DNA of 64,000 nt. Source: an uncultured cyanobacterium. Lineage in GTDB: Bacteria > Cyanobacteriota > Cyanobacteriia > PCC-6307 > Cyanobiaceae. Each line of letters begins with the position of its first letter. Position 1 is the stretch's first letter. A model generated the notes under the pieces. That model searched no databases. It saw nothing but the letters and a program-made list of their open reading frames with translations, and was not told where the DNA came from. Made by a program: the position numbers and the translations under genes. The stretch covers positions 1-64,000 of the forward strand of contig CAIQIA010000016.1 in assembly GCA_903871775.1 (NCBI GenBank), given 5' to 3'. Below, piece by piece: positions 34,838 through 44,483 of this stretch.

Positions 34838-36626
34838 CAGCGGCGTAGCGCTGCCGCAGAACGGCGCCCAGGGCGTCGGGATCCTGGCAGTCGACCGGAT
34901 CGAGGGCCGGGGTCTCGCGGGCGATCACCGTCATCGCCGGGCTGGGCAGACGCCGCAGCACCTGCAGCAGCAGCGGCCCGTCCTGCGGCGGGGCCACGAA
35001 GCTCAGCTGGCGGATGGTGAGCACCCAGGGCACCAGCGGTCGCTGCTGACCATGGAGGGTCTGCACCAGCTCGGCGTCGATGCCGCCCGGCGGCAGCCGC
35101 AGGCCATCGCCGCTGCGGAAGATCCCCTGCAGCAGCAGGGGACCCACCAGGGGCAGGTCGTTGAGCAGCAGCCGGGCCCCCGCGGGAACCGGCTCCGCCC
35201 GGCGATCAAGCAGCACCCGCACCCCCAGGGCCTGCAGGGCCCGGCGGGCACCGCGATGGCTGCGGCGCTGGGCACGGCGGTGGCAGCCCAGCAGTCCCCA
35301 GCCCAGGGCCAGCCCCTGGTGCCCCGCCGCCTGTGCCAGGCCGATGAGGCGCCCGGCCACGACCAGTGGGCCTGGAGATTGCACCGCATCCTCCTGCTCG
35401 AAGTGGGGTGCCACCGGAAACAGGCTGGCGAAGGGGAAATAGCCGTCGAAGTTGCCGTTCACCTGGGTGGTGTCGATCAGATGGCGGTAGAAGCGGCGGA
35501 ACAGATCCCGGTCAGACGGCTGGGGAGCCGACCAGAACCCATCGAGGGGCTGCTGATCAGCGAGACCCTCGAGGTTGAAGAACGCCTGACCCAGCACCTT
35601 GAGGGGAACGGCATGGAAGAGGGCCTGCAGCGCCACCGAACTGTTGACGGTGATCAGGCCGCGGCAGGCGGGATGGGTGAGGATCGGCGCCAGCGGTGCG
35701 TCATGGAAATAGAGCACCCGGTCGGCCACCCCGGCGGCGGCGGCGGCCGTGGCGATCAGCCGTCCGTAGTGGTGATAACCCCGGTCGCGGGGATGGTGTT
35801 TGAACACCAGCCGCAGGGAACCGGGGGCATGGCGGGCAAAGGAGGTGATGAGCTGCTGGATGAAGGGTTCCATGCCGGCGAACGGGGAGCCCATCGTGAT
35901 CTGGGTGTCGGTTGACACCTGCAGGGGCACGAGCATGAAGGGGGTCCCGTCGAGGATCCGCCGCCGCAGGGACGCCTGGCTGAGCGGATACACCAGCCCC
36001 CGCAGCACGCCGATGTACTGGCAGAGGATGTCGCGGGGGGTGGGCTGCAGCTTGTGGGCCTGATCGAGGATGCGGTAGCGGCTGAAGCAATGCAGGATGA
36101 AGATCGGTGGCTTCCAGTACCGCCGCCAACGCACGCCCGCTTCTCGCCGTGACTGGGGAATCACCTCCACCGGTGGCAACGAGCGATAGAACTCGACGGG
36201 CTGGTTGAGGTTGGAACGGCAGTTGACGCGCATCCGCTCCAGGGTCACGTAATTGGGGCGCGCATACCCCAGCTCGAACACCCAGCCGTCAATCGTCCGC
36301 TCGGCCTGCAGCTCTTCGATCAGCTCAAGGGCGAGGCGATGGGGCTCGATGAAATCGCCGTACATGAACACATGGCGGATGCCATGGCGCTCGATCAGGT
36401 CCTTGAGGAAGGGTTTGAGCTCAGGCAGGGGGCCGGCGAAGGGCACCTGCTGATGGCGAGCGAAGCCGAATTCCTGCAGGGGCAGCATCAGCTTCAGCAC
36501 CGGCACCCCACGGCCTTCGAGATGACGGGCCAGGCGCGCAAAGAACTGACCCAGCGGGCCCATCAGCAGCAGCACCGGTCCCTCGATGGTGATGGGCTGC
36601 AAGATCGCCGGGCGGAAGCGGCGCAA
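34743..36626 (-). CDS. KpsS-like capsule polysaccharide synthesis protein with C-terminal extension
   Basis: Residues 1 to about 420 match the KpsS (Capsule_synth) family, with VLLLMGPLGQFFARLARHLE, VFMYGDFIEPHRLAL and FKHHPRDRGYHHYGRL. KpsS acts with KpsC to build a Kdo linker on lyso-phosphatidylglycerol, the lipid anchor of group 2 capsules. About 205 further residues follow that do not resemble the family; typical KpsS has about 400 residues. The extension overlaps the fabF-like gene. The start is TTG 36626, 2 nt after the kpsC stop, so the pair is coupled. A fused unknown domain is the simplest reading. Confidence 0.8.
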   Translation of the reverse strand: MRRFRPAILQPITIEGPVLLLMGPLGQFFARLARHLEGRGVPVLKLMLPLQEFGFARHQQVPFAGPLPELKPFLKDLIERHGIRHVFMYGDFIEPHRLALELIEELQAERTIDGWVFELGYARPNYVTLERMRVNCRSNLNQPVEFYRSLPPVEVIPQSRREAGVRWRRYWKPPIFILHCFSRYRILDQAHKLQPTPRDILCQYIGVLRGLVYPLSQASLRRRILDGTPFMLVPLQVSTDTQITMGSPFAGMEPFIQQLITSFARHAPGSLRLVFKHHPRDRGYHHYGRLIATAAAAAGVADRVLYFHDAPLAPILTHPACRGLITVNSSVALQALFHAVPLKVLGQAFFNLEGLADQQPLDGFWSAPQPSDRDLFRRFYRHLIDTTQVNGNFDGYFPFASLFPVAPHFEQEDAVQSPGPLVVAGRLIGLAQAAGHQGLALGWGLLGCHRRAQRRSHRGARRALQALGVRVLLDRRAEPVPAGARLLLNDLPLVGPLLLQGIFRSGDGLRLPPGGIDAELVQTLHGQQRPLVPWVLTIRQLSFVAPPQDGPLLLQVLRRLPSPAMTVIARETPALDPVDCQDPDALGAVLRQRYAAVIPALRTPAPRSSPRSRRHWPVPAWPGLPAG

Positions 36627-36628
36627 GA

Positions 36629-38653
36629 CTACCGGGACCGGGACGAGAATCTGTCGCCGAACAGACGCTCCTGCAAGGGTCTCCAGCGCCGCAGCAACCG
36701 CCGCCGCAGGCCGAGGGGCTGGGCTGGCTGAGACCGCCAGTCGAGCAGCTGATCCAGGGCCAGCTCCGGCGGGATGTGATCGCCGCTGCGACGGCAGACA
36801 TAGATCGGGTAGTGGATCAGCGCGCCGAACACGAGCTCATCCAGCTGCAGCGCACGACCCCGCCGCCCACAGCGCAGGCTGTCCTGGGTGAGCCCCCAGC
36901 CGGCATAGAACGGCAGCCCATGCACATGCACCGGCCGCTGGCGCAGCAACGCTTCGAATCCCGTCAACGACGTGAGCACGTGCACGGCGTCGACCACCCC
37001 CAGCAGGTGGTCCATCGCCCCGTGCAGCAGCACCTCATCGGCCAGCCCTGGGCAGTGGCGCTCACCGGCTCCCCCGTGGCGCAGCCCCGCCACCACATCG
37101 GGATGGGGCTTGTAAAGCAGATAGGCCTCGGGCTGCGACTCCCGGACGGCCGCCAGCAGATCGGCGTTGCTGCGGACGGCGCTGTCGGCGGGCACCCCGA
37201 AACGGATCGAGGCATCGCCCGGCACCTGCCCCGGCACCAGCAGCACCGGCCGCCCGTCGTCCATCGGCGGCCGCCGCCAGGGATCGGCCTGCAGGTTGTA
37301 TTTGGTGAGCCCGGCGGCGACGATGCGCTCCCGCAGGGCCCCGGCACGCCGGCGTTCCTCCGGAGCAAAGCCATGGCCGGCCAGAAAACGCTCCAGGTCG
37401 CTGGGCGCTGAACAGTCGTAGTAGATGCCGCTGCGATCGACCACCCACGACAGGGGCTCGATCAGGTTGGCCCCCAGGCCCACCGACCGCAGGAAGCCAT
37501 CCTCCAGCTGCAGGCTCGGGGCTGGCAGATGGGCCTGGCGCCCCCAGACCACCGCCATGGTGCCCGGCGCTGGCGCTGGCGCCCCCAGCCGGCGGAACCG
37601 CAGCCGGCTGCCCCTGGGGCCCCGTAGAAAGCGCCGCAGCACGGGCCGCTTCCAGCGGCGGAAGCCATAGGCCACGAGGTCGGTGGGCACCGCCAGCAGA
37701 TGGCGCCGCTGCAGGGCCAGGTGCTCGATCAACCGCTCCGGGCCGCAGGCGGCGCCGCTGACCGGATCGCGGTAGCGGCTGTAGCCCACCAGCACCCCAT
37801 GCACCAGCCGCTCCAGGTCGGCTCCGCCCTGGCGCCAGGCCGGTGGGGGACGGCGGTCGACGGTCAGCCCCCAGCCGGCATAGAAGGGCAGCCCGAAGCA
37901 ATGCACGGGGCGGCCCCAGAGCAGCGCCTCGAAGCCCATCTGCGAGGTGACCACGTACACGGCCGTGGCCCGCTCGAGCAGGGCGACGGGGTGACCGCCG
38001 TCGGCCATGGTGATGATGCGGTCGTGGCGCAGCTGGGCCGGGCTGAAGTGCCCGTGCTTGCGGCCGGCGACGACATCGGGGTGCTGCTTGACGACCACCC
38101 GGTGCCGGGGATGGTCCGCCAGGGCCGCCGCCAGGGCCGCCGCGAAGGCCTCGGCGTCGCCGGCACCCCAGCGCAGGGACAGGTCGCCGGCAGTCTGGTC
38201 CACCACCAGCACGAAGTCGTCGTCGGGGGGCGGCGATTCGCGGGCGCCGTTGTACTTCGAGAGGCGGGCGGCACACCAGGCCTGCCGCAGCTCCACAGCC
38301 CGCCGGCGTTCCTCGGGGCTGAGGTCGGCCGCCACCAGCCGGTCGAGGCGACTGGGGGCGGTGCTGTCGTAATAGATGCCCGTGTCATCCAACACCAGCG
38401 CCAGGGGCGGGTCCTCGGGGCCGAGACCGAGGGAGCGCAGAAAACCGTCCTCGGCACGCCAGAGGGGCAGGCCCCGGCGCCGGGCCTCGGCCTCGGCCCA
38501 GGCGGCGCTGGGTTTGCGCCCCCAGGCGAGCAGGGCCTCCAGGTGCGGATCCCGCCGGCAGGCCCGCCGTCCCAGCACCAGCGTGTGGGGACTGAGCAGC
38601 TCCGCCAGCCCCGGCAGCCGGGCCATGGCGGGATTGGGCACACCGAAGCGCAT
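36629..38653 (-). CDS. kpsC: KpsC-type capsule Kdo transferase with two homologous halves
   Basis: The 674-residue protein shows the two-module layout of KpsC. Repeated motifs include EDGFLRSLGLG and EDGFLRSVGLG, GIYYD (twice), KQHPDVVAG and KPHPDVVAG, and FYAGWGLT (twice). KpsC carries two retaining beta-Kdo transferase modules that build the poly-Kdo linker for group 2 capsules. The lipid acceptor is lyso-phosphatidylglycerol in E. coli and Neisseria. Kdo synthesis genes (kdsA/kdsB) are absent from the window. It is divergent from the membrane hydrolase gene, with a 48-nt gap. Confidence 0.92.
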   Translation of the reverse strand: MRFGVPNPAMARLPGLAELLSPHTLVLGRRACRRDPHLEALLAWGRKPSAAWAEAEARRRGLPLWRAEDGFLRSLGLGPEDPPLALVLDDTGIYYDSTAPSRLDRLVAADLSPEERRRAVELRQAWCAARLSKYNGARESPPPDDDFVLVVDQTAGDLSLRWGAGDAEAFAAALAAALADHPRHRVVVKQHPDVVAGRKHGHFSPAQLRHDRIITMADGGHPVALLERATAVYVVTSQMGFEALLWGRPVHCFGLPFYAGWGLTVDRRPPPAWRQGGADLERLVHGVLVGYSRYRDPVSGAACGPERLIEHLALQRRHLLAVPTDLVAYGFRRWKRPVLRRFLRGPRGSRLRFRRLGAPAPAPGTMAVVWGRQAHLPAPSLQLEDGFLRSVGLGANLIEPLSWVVDRSGIYYDCSAPSDLERFLAGHGFAPEERRRAGALRERIVAAGLTKYNLQADPWRRPPMDDGRPVLLVPGQVPGDASIRFGVPADSAVRSNADLLAAVRESQPEAYLLYKPHPDVVAGLRHGGAGERHCPGLADEVLLHGAMDHLLGVVDAVHVLTSLTGFEALLRQRPVHVHGLPFYAGWGLTQDSLRCGRRGRALQLDELVFGALIHYPIYVCRRSGDHIPPELALDQLLDWRSQPAQPLGLRRRLLRRWRPLQERLFGDRFSSRSR

Positions 38654-38701
38654 GGCTCACGCCGAAGGACCGTGGATAATTCTCGTTCCAGAGGGCAGCC
38701 C

Positions 38702-39850
38702 GTGATCCGACGCCGGCTCTATGTGCTTGGGGGATTCGACCCCCGGGGAGCCGGCCAGGTCCAGCGGCTGCTCTTCGAACAACTGCAACGCCATCCCACG
38801 GCCGGCGGGCAGTTGCAGCGGCAGCGCCTGGGGGGTGGCCCTCACCACAGCCGCTGGCGGGTGAGCGATGGCGATGACCCGCGAACGGCCCTCGAGATTG
38901 TGACGCTGCACTGGGATGACCTGGTGCGGCGGCAGTGGCCGCGCCACGGCCTCAGCCTGCTGGCCGACGGGGCCTGGCTCTACCGGCGGTACCTGGCCAA
39001 TGGCGTGCTGCGGCTGGGGCTGCGATTGAGCCGTCGGGCCGGCTTCACCCTTGTGTGGCCGCTGGTCTTCGTACTGCTGTGGGGGGGGTTGGTGGCCATC
39101 ATTGCCGCAGCCTTCGGGCTGCTGGTGGCCGCCGGTGCGCCGGGGCTGGTGCTCGCCCTGGGGGTGGCGCTCTGCGCCGCCCTCGTCTGGCTGGGCTGCC
39201 TGGAGGCCGATCGACGGCGGATCAGCTGGCTGTTCCGCTCGATCCGCTACACCGACCGGCTGGCGCGGGGACTCGACGGCGGCCTCCACGAGCGGTTGCA
39301 GGAGCAGCAGCGGCGGCTGCTGCTGCTCGAACAGAGCGACCCGGCCACCGATGTGGTGCTGCTGGGCCACAGCTGTGGCACCTACGTGGCGGCGATGCTG
39401 GCGGCCCGGCTGCGGCGCGACCCCCTGGCGGGGTCGGTGCTACCCCGGCTGCGGCTGCTCACCCTGGGGCAGAACCTGATCCATCTGGCCGGCCTGCCCG
39501 AAGCCCGTTGGTTTCGCGACGATCTGCACACCCTGGCCACGGCGCCGCCGCTGCCCTGGCTGGATGTGAGTTCGTTCGACGACTGGATCAGCGGCGCCGG
39601 TGTGAATCCCTACGACCTGAGCGGCATGGGCCGCCCCTCGGATCGGTATCCCGAGCAGCGGGTGGTGCCCCTGCGCCAGCGATTGGGGCTCAACAGCCGC
39701 TGGAGCCTGCTCAACAACCAGTTCCGGCTCCACTTTCAGTATTTCCACGCCGTGGCAGACGGCATCGACAGCGGCGGTTTCGACCTGATCGACGACCTGC
39801 TGGCCGAACCAGACCGCACGGCAACACCCCTGATGCTGGATCGCCGCTGA
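38702..39850 (+). CDS. Membrane-bound alpha/beta-hydrolase-like protein
   Basis: The 382-residue protein from GTG 38702 has two hydrophobic segments near 110-165 and a nucleophile-elbow motif VLLGHSCGTYVAAMLAA (GxSxG type) further on. A later LHFQYFHAVADGID stretch could provide the His. It may be a membrane-anchored lipase or esterase. Its stop shares one base with the P450 start, so the two are coupled. I do not recognise a named family. The GAGGG ahead of the GTG could serve as a ribosome-binding site. Confidence 0.6.
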   Translation: MIRRRLYVLGGFDPRGAGQVQRLLFEQLQRHPTAGGQLQRQRLGGGPHHSRWRVSDGDDPRTALEIVTLHWDDLVRRQWPRHGLSLLADGAWLYRRYLANGVLRLGLRLSRRAGFTLVWPLVFVLLWGGLVAIIAAAFGLLVAAGAPGLVLALGVALCAALVWLGCLEADRRRISWLFRSIRYTDRLARGLDGGLHERLQEQQRRLLLLEQSDPATDVVLLGHSCGTYVAAMLAARLRRDPLAGSVLPRLRLLTLGQNLIHLAGLPEARWFRDDLHTLATAPPLPWLDVSSFDDWISGAGVNPYDLSGMGRPSDRYPEQRVVPLRQRLGLNSRWSLLNNQFRLHFQYFHAVADGIDSGGFDLIDDLLAEPDRTATPLMLDRR

Positions 39851-41241
39851 TGGCGGCCTGGGTCCCACCATTTCCGGAACCGCCACGGCGCCCCGGCTGG
39901 CGCCAGCGGCTCGAAGGCCTGCGCAGCTGGTTCGCGTGGCTGACGCCCTTCAGCTATCGCCTGCCGGCAGGACGGGCCAGCCTGCTGGGGCAGACGATGG
40001 TGCTGGTCAACGACCCCGGCGAGGTGCGACGGCTGCTGGTGGATGAAGTGGACGAGCACCCCAAGCACCCGCTGACGCTCTGGGTGCTGGCCCCCCTGAT
40101 CGGCCGGGGGGTGTTTTCGGTGAACGGCGAGGAATGGCAGCAGCAACGCCGCTGGATTGACCAGGCCCTGCAGCAGGCCAGCCTGCAGAAGGTGTTTCCG
40201 CAGATGCAGGAGGCGGCGGCGGCCGTGGTTGAGCGGTTGGCGACTCGGTTGCAGGCCGAGACCGACGCCTGCATCGACCTGCAGAGCGAGATGACGGCCT
40301 ACACCGCCGACGTGATCGTGCGCACGATCCTCAGCGAACCGGTCACAGGGCCAGATGCCGCCGCTGTCTTCGAATCTTTCGCCCGCTATCAGCACCGCAC
40401 GGTGCCGGCCCTGGTGCTGCGGCTGCTGGGGGTGCCCGGCCGCTGGCTGGAGGGGTATCTGCAGCACCACGCCCGCCCCATCAGGGTGTGGCTGGCCGAA
40501 CGGGTGCGGCGCAGGCTCAGCGGCGAAAGCCCGCCACGCCCCGACCTGCTGCAGGTGCTGATCGACAGCCGGGCCTTTGATGCAGAACAACTCGTGGACC
40601 AGGTCTGCGTGCTGTTCCTGGCGGGCCACGAAACCTCGGCGATGCTGCTTGCCATGGCCGGCTGGCTGCTGAGCCGCGATCAGCCCTGGCAGGACAGGGC
40701 GCGCCAGGAGATCGACGACCTGCTCGCCCAAACCGGTGGGGTTCCGAGCCCTGCGGACCTCCGGCAACTGGTCCAGACCGCTGCCGTGCTGAATGAGACG
40801 TTGAGACTCTATCCGCCACTGCCCTTCGTCATCCGTCAATCCGTCCATGGCGAACGGGTGGCCGGGGAACGCTGCCCTATGGGAGGTGTCCTGACACTCT
40901 CCCCATGGGTCCTGCAGCGGCATCGCAGCCGCTGGAACGACCCAGATGGCTTCTGCCCGGAGCGATTTCTCGGAGAGGGGGAGCGAGAAGCGATCCGCGA
41001 GGCCTACCTGCCGTTTGGCCTGGGTCCCCGACGCTGCCCCGGCGCCGCCTTTGCCCAGCAGGAGGCCCTGGTGCTGCTGGTGGCGCTGCTGGGGCGCTAC
41101 CGACTGGACCCGGCAGACACAGCCCCACCTCAGCTGGTGGGAAGACTCACACTGCGCTCGACCAGCGGGGCGATGGTCACCATCCACGAACGACAGTGGC
41201 CGGATCGGCGAGGGGCTGTCGCGAGAGCGGCAGCAGGTTGA
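39850..41241 (+). CDS. Cytochrome P450
   Basis: The 463-residue protein has all P450 signatures: I-helix AGHETS, the K-helix ETLRLYPP (ExxR) and the heme loop FGLGPRRCPG with the heme-ligand Cys396. There is no clear signal anchor, so it is probably soluble or peripheral. P450s hydroxylate or otherwise oxidise lipids and other organic substrates using reduced ferredoxin. Within a capsule locus with ACP, KAS II and a membrane hydrolase, oxidation of a fatty acyl or lipid substrate is a reasonable guess. The gene overlaps the upstream hydrolase by one base. Confidence 0.92.
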   Translation: MAAWVPPFPEPPRRPGWRQRLEGLRSWFAWLTPFSYRLPAGRASLLGQTMVLVNDPGEVRRLLVDEVDEHPKHPLTLWVLAPLIGRGVFSVNGEEWQQQRRWIDQALQQASLQKVFPQMQEAAAAVVERLATRLQAETDACIDLQSEMTAYTADVIVRTILSEPVTGPDAAAVFESFARYQHRTVPALVLRLLGVPGRWLEGYLQHHARPIRVWLAERVRRRLSGESPPRPDLLQVLIDSRAFDAEQLVDQVCVLFLAGHETSAMLLAMAGWLLSRDQPWQDRARQEIDDLLAQTGGVPSPADLRQLVQTAAVLNETLRLYPPLPFVIRQSVHGERVAGERCPMGGVLTLSPWVLQRHRSRWNDPDGFCPERFLGEGEREAIREAYLPFGLGPRRCPGAAFAQQEALVLLVALLGRYRLDPADTAPPQLVGRLTLRSTSGAMVTIHERQWPDRRGAVARAAAG

Positions 41242-41279
41242 GATCTGTGATACTGACGCCGATCCCCCCCAGCACGAGC

Positions 41280-43694
41280 ATGGCCGCCATTGACCTGATC
41301 CGTGACGAGCTGAGCCGATACCGGTCGCAGGATGTCGACCAGGTCGGAGCTGAGGTCGAACTGGGGGGAGCATTTCCAGGTCTGGATGACTCCGTCATTC
41401 AGACCTGGAACAGCACCGATGACCCGGCAGCATTGCTGTCCCAGCCCTGCACGCTGCTGCGGGGCGACTGGCTGCACCTGGACACCTACCACCTGACGCT
41501 GTTCCTGGACGCGCTCAGGGAAAACACAGCATTGACCAGCGTCGGCTGCAGGCTCAGGGGGTGTGGTCGATTCCGACTGATCATCAAAGCCGTCTCGCGC
41601 CACGGGGAACACGTGCTGCGTGAATCCGTCGTCGAAGGGGGCCGGGCCTTGAGCGCCTTTGATGCCACCGATCGCGAAGCGGGAATGACCACCCTGGACG
41701 AGTGGGAACGCCAGGGCAACCTGGCGAATCTGCTGGGTCCATGGTTCGACGTGAAGGTGATGAGACCGGGCCACCGACTCACGGCTTCGGTGGAATGCCT
41801 GTCTGAGGTGGGTGTCCTGGGTGGGTTCCGCTGGCTGGGTCGCCCGGGCAACCGGCGTCTGAACCTGGGACAGCGGGTGTACCTCTTCCGGACATTCGGC
41901 AATCCAGACCTCGTGGCTCGCAGCCTGAACCTGCTGCAACAACGCGTCGTCAACGACAACATTTGGAAGCATTTTGTCAAAAGAAGCCTGTTCATTGTCT
42001 ACGATGCAACGGGCAGAGATCAGGCTGATCTGTTCAGCTCAGCAGCATCTGGACTGAGGGTTTTGTACACCCAAGGAGGCAACTACGGCGGTGGCGGCAA
42101 CGCCTCCTTCCTGGTCGAGATGGTGCGACGAGCTGGCGAAGGCCTGGGCACGATTGATGAGGTGATCATCATTGATGATGATGCTGGAATTGATCCAGAA
42201 ACCATTCTCCGCCACGACGGCTACGTCAGCCTGCGTCGCGACAAAGTGTTTGCATCGGGCATTGTCTTTGCCCGCGAGAATCCGCTATGCATCCAGGAAT
42301 GGGGTGGCTACTGGGGCCGGTTCTTCAGTGAGCTGTCTGATAGACCAATGCAACCAAGCATCCCGAAAAACCAGCACAAGCTGTATCCCTACCTCGTGCG
42401 TCACGGGCAAAACATCAAAGAGCCTTCGCACCTCAATAATCTCAGCCAGGCCTTGGATGTCGATTTCTCGACCTTCATCTTCATCTCATTTCCGTTTGCT
42501 GCCCTCGACAACATCGGCGGTTTACTTCCCGTTTTTCTGCGCAACGATGATGTTGATCTGTCCCTGAGACTCAAACAACAGGGGTACAAGCTTGTTATCA
42601 ACAGCAATCTTTTTGCGTACCACGACAGTGGCCATTCGCTGAGCAGTGAATTCTTTGCCAATCTACACGGGCTAATTGTCAACTCCGCCTATTTCGGCCT
42701 TTCACTTGAAAGCATCCAGCGCTACTTCAGCCGCCGAATTGGGGCAGCCCTGGCCACCCGAAACGTGCTTCTACTGAAGGCCTATGACCATGTCCTGAAA
42801 GCATTTCTCCAAGGACCAGACTTCATGTCCCCAACAGATGTCTATGGTCGCTACAAACAAGCAATGGCTGCTCTCGGGGAATTGCAGAAGAAGACCTTGC
42901 GCGCCATTCCCGACGAGATTGTGGAAGAGCTGCGCAACAAGAACCTGGTGGATGTGCGTGCTCTGCTTGACCCCTTGGCTCCAGCACCCAGCAGCCTGCG
43001 CGGAGAGGTGATCTTTACAGACCAATCGAGGAATGGCTACTTTTCATTAGACAGCGACACTGTCAACGACGAAATTACATCTACAACCTCATCACTTTAT
43101 GCATCGCTGGCAGCGATGAGCGTTCATTTTGATGCCACCACGGCCGGCTGGAAAGATTGGGTGCAGTCCTTCAACAGCTACGACTTCTGGAACCAGGAAA
43201 GCGAAGCCTTCCGCATCGTGAATGACAGCATGCAGTCCCGTCACGAACTGGCACAGATCAGTCAAAACAGCCCCCATCACGACGCAACGGGCGCTGAGCA
43301 AGGAGTCGTGACCTACAAACTCAGGGGTCTTCATCGCGACAGGCTGTTGACTCAGATGCTGCCTCACGATCCGGCAGCCGCTGGGCCACTCCCCACGGCT
43401 GCCTCCGTGGTAGCAGCACCAGCGTCAGCACCCACCGTCAAAGCAGCATCTTCGCGGAGAGCAACCGGCCGTCGGAAAGGACTGCTGCGGCAACTGATGA
43501 CATTGGGGACATCAGGAGCGGAACAGCCCTCCAGTCAGACGAACGGTATCCCGACAGGTCTTGACCAACGGGAACTGCCCTACGGTTTCAGCCCAGAGCG
43601 CTATCTGAATCTGAATCCAGATGTCAGGGCATCAGGTGTTGATGCGGTCACGCACTACCTGCGCCACGGTCGTTTTGAGCAAAGGCAGTACTGA
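41280..43694 (+). CDS. GlfT2-like galactofuranosyltransferase
   Basis: This 804-residue GT-A enzyme has a beta-sandwich-like N-terminal domain, then a GT2-like domain with TQGGNYGGGGNASFL, the metal-binding IIDDDAGIDPETI and a WGGYWGRFF motif, all as in mycobacterial GlfT2. It also ends in a YGFSPERYLNLNPDVRAS tail, a short motif seen in many bacterial glycosyltransferases. GlfT2 polymerises galactofuranose from UDP-galactofuranose, which is supplied by Glf (glf lies at 49.6 kb). From about 41.9 kb the coding sequence becomes richer in A/T. Confidence 0.85.
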   Translation: MAAIDLIRDELSRYRSQDVDQVGAEVELGGAFPGLDDSVIQTWNSTDDPAALLSQPCTLLRGDWLHLDTYHLTLFLDALRENTALTSVGCRLRGCGRFRLIIKAVSRHGEHVLRESVVEGGRALSAFDATDREAGMTTLDEWERQGNLANLLGPWFDVKVMRPGHRLTASVECLSEVGVLGGFRWLGRPGNRRLNLGQRVYLFRTFGNPDLVARSLNLLQQRVVNDNIWKHFVKRSLFIVYDATGRDQADLFSSAASGLRVLYTQGGNYGGGGNASFLVEMVRRAGEGLGTIDEVIIIDDDAGIDPETILRHDGYVSLRRDKVFASGIVFARENPLCIQEWGGYWGRFFSELSDRPMQPSIPKNQHKLYPYLVRHGQNIKEPSHLNNLSQALDVDFSTFIFISFPFAALDNIGGLLPVFLRNDDVDLSLRLKQQGYKLVINSNLFAYHDSGHSLSSEFFANLHGLIVNSAYFGLSLESIQRYFSRRIGAALATRNVLLLKAYDHVLKAFLQGPDFMSPTDVYGRYKQAMAALGELQKKTLRAIPDEIVEELRNKNLVDVRALLDPLAPAPSSLRGEVIFTDQSRNGYFSLDSDTVNDEITSTTSSLYASLAAMSVHFDATTAGWKDWVQSFNSYDFWNQESEAFRIVNDSMQSRHELAQISQNSPHHDATGAEQGVVTYKLRGLHRDRLLTQMLPHDPAAAGPLPTAASVVAAPASAPTVKAASSRRATGRRKGLLRQLMTLGTSGAEQPSSQTNGIPTGLDQRELPYGFSPERYLNLNPDVRASGVDAVTHYLRHGRFEQRQY

Positions 43695-43706
43695 GTCTAA
43701 ATAACA

Positions 43707-44483
43707 ATGAGCATTGCCACCAGAGTTCGCGTTATCAATGCCCTGACATTCCGGGAACTAAGAACCCGGATCAGTCATAATTACGTGGGCTTTATGGGTC
43801 TCATCATAGGCCCACTGCTGTCAATTCTAAGTTTTAGCGTCATTTTCACTTTTCTGCATCCACTGCACGACGACTCGATTGACCCCATCATATTTTTCAC
43901 AACTGGCATTGTTGTTTTTACCGTTTTTTCCGAGACTTCTGTCAGAGCGGTGCACGCTTATCAAGCCAACGAAGCCCTATTTTTTTATCGGCATGTGCGG
44001 CCTATTGACACAGTAGTTTCGAGGGCCCTTGTGGAGCTGGGCTTGCTTTGCCTCCTCACCATCATCATTCTTGGACCATATTTCATCATCTTCCCAAATC
44101 AACGAATTGACGATCTTCCTCGTCTATTTGCCTCCATATTGCTCACATCTGTCTTCTCGTTTGGCTGTGGAGTATTTTTCATGATCACCGGACGGCTATA
44201 TCCAGTCATCGAGGTTTTTGTGCCCATGATTATGCGGCCTTTGTGGTATATATCAGGGGCGCTTTTTTCGCTTTCCCACATCCCTCAGCCCTACAGACAG
44301 TGGCTGGCCATCAATCCGATTATCCAAGGTGTAGAGATTTCTCGCAATGCATTTAATAGTCACTACACACTAGAAGGCACTGGGGTCAGCATGTTTTACT
44401 TGTTCACCAGTGCCTTGATCACTGTTGTGCTGGCCCTGTGGGCATACACGTTGGTAGAGAAGAAGCTGAGGAGATCCCAATGA
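43707..44483 (+). CDS. kpsM: Capsule ABC exporter permease KpsM
   Basis: The 258-residue protein has six hydrophobic segments and the ABC-2 permease layout of KpsM: LTFRELRTRISHNYVGFMG near the start and a MRPLWYISGALFSLSHIP segment in the second half. With KpsT it forms the inner-membrane exporter of capsular polysaccharide. It overlaps the kpsT start by 4 nt. A/T-rich codons mark it as unlike the rest of the window. Confidence 0.93.
   Translation: MSIATRVRVINALTFRELRTRISHNYVGFMGLIIGPLLSILSFSVIFTFLHPLHDDSIDPIIFFTTGIVVFTVFSETSVRAVHAYQANEALFFYRHVRPIDTVVSRALVELGLLCLLTIIILGPYFIIFPNQRIDDLPRLFASILLTSVFSFGCGVFFMITGRLYPVIEVFVPMIMRPLWYISGALFSLSHIPQPYRQWLAINPIIQGVEISRNAFNSHYTLEGTGVSMFYLFTSALITVVLALWAYTLVEKKLRRSQ

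Noticed and set aside
34782-35915. Long plus-strand frame opposite the KpsS-like gene
   Set aside because: Gln/Gly/His-rich shadow of a clear minus-strand gene.
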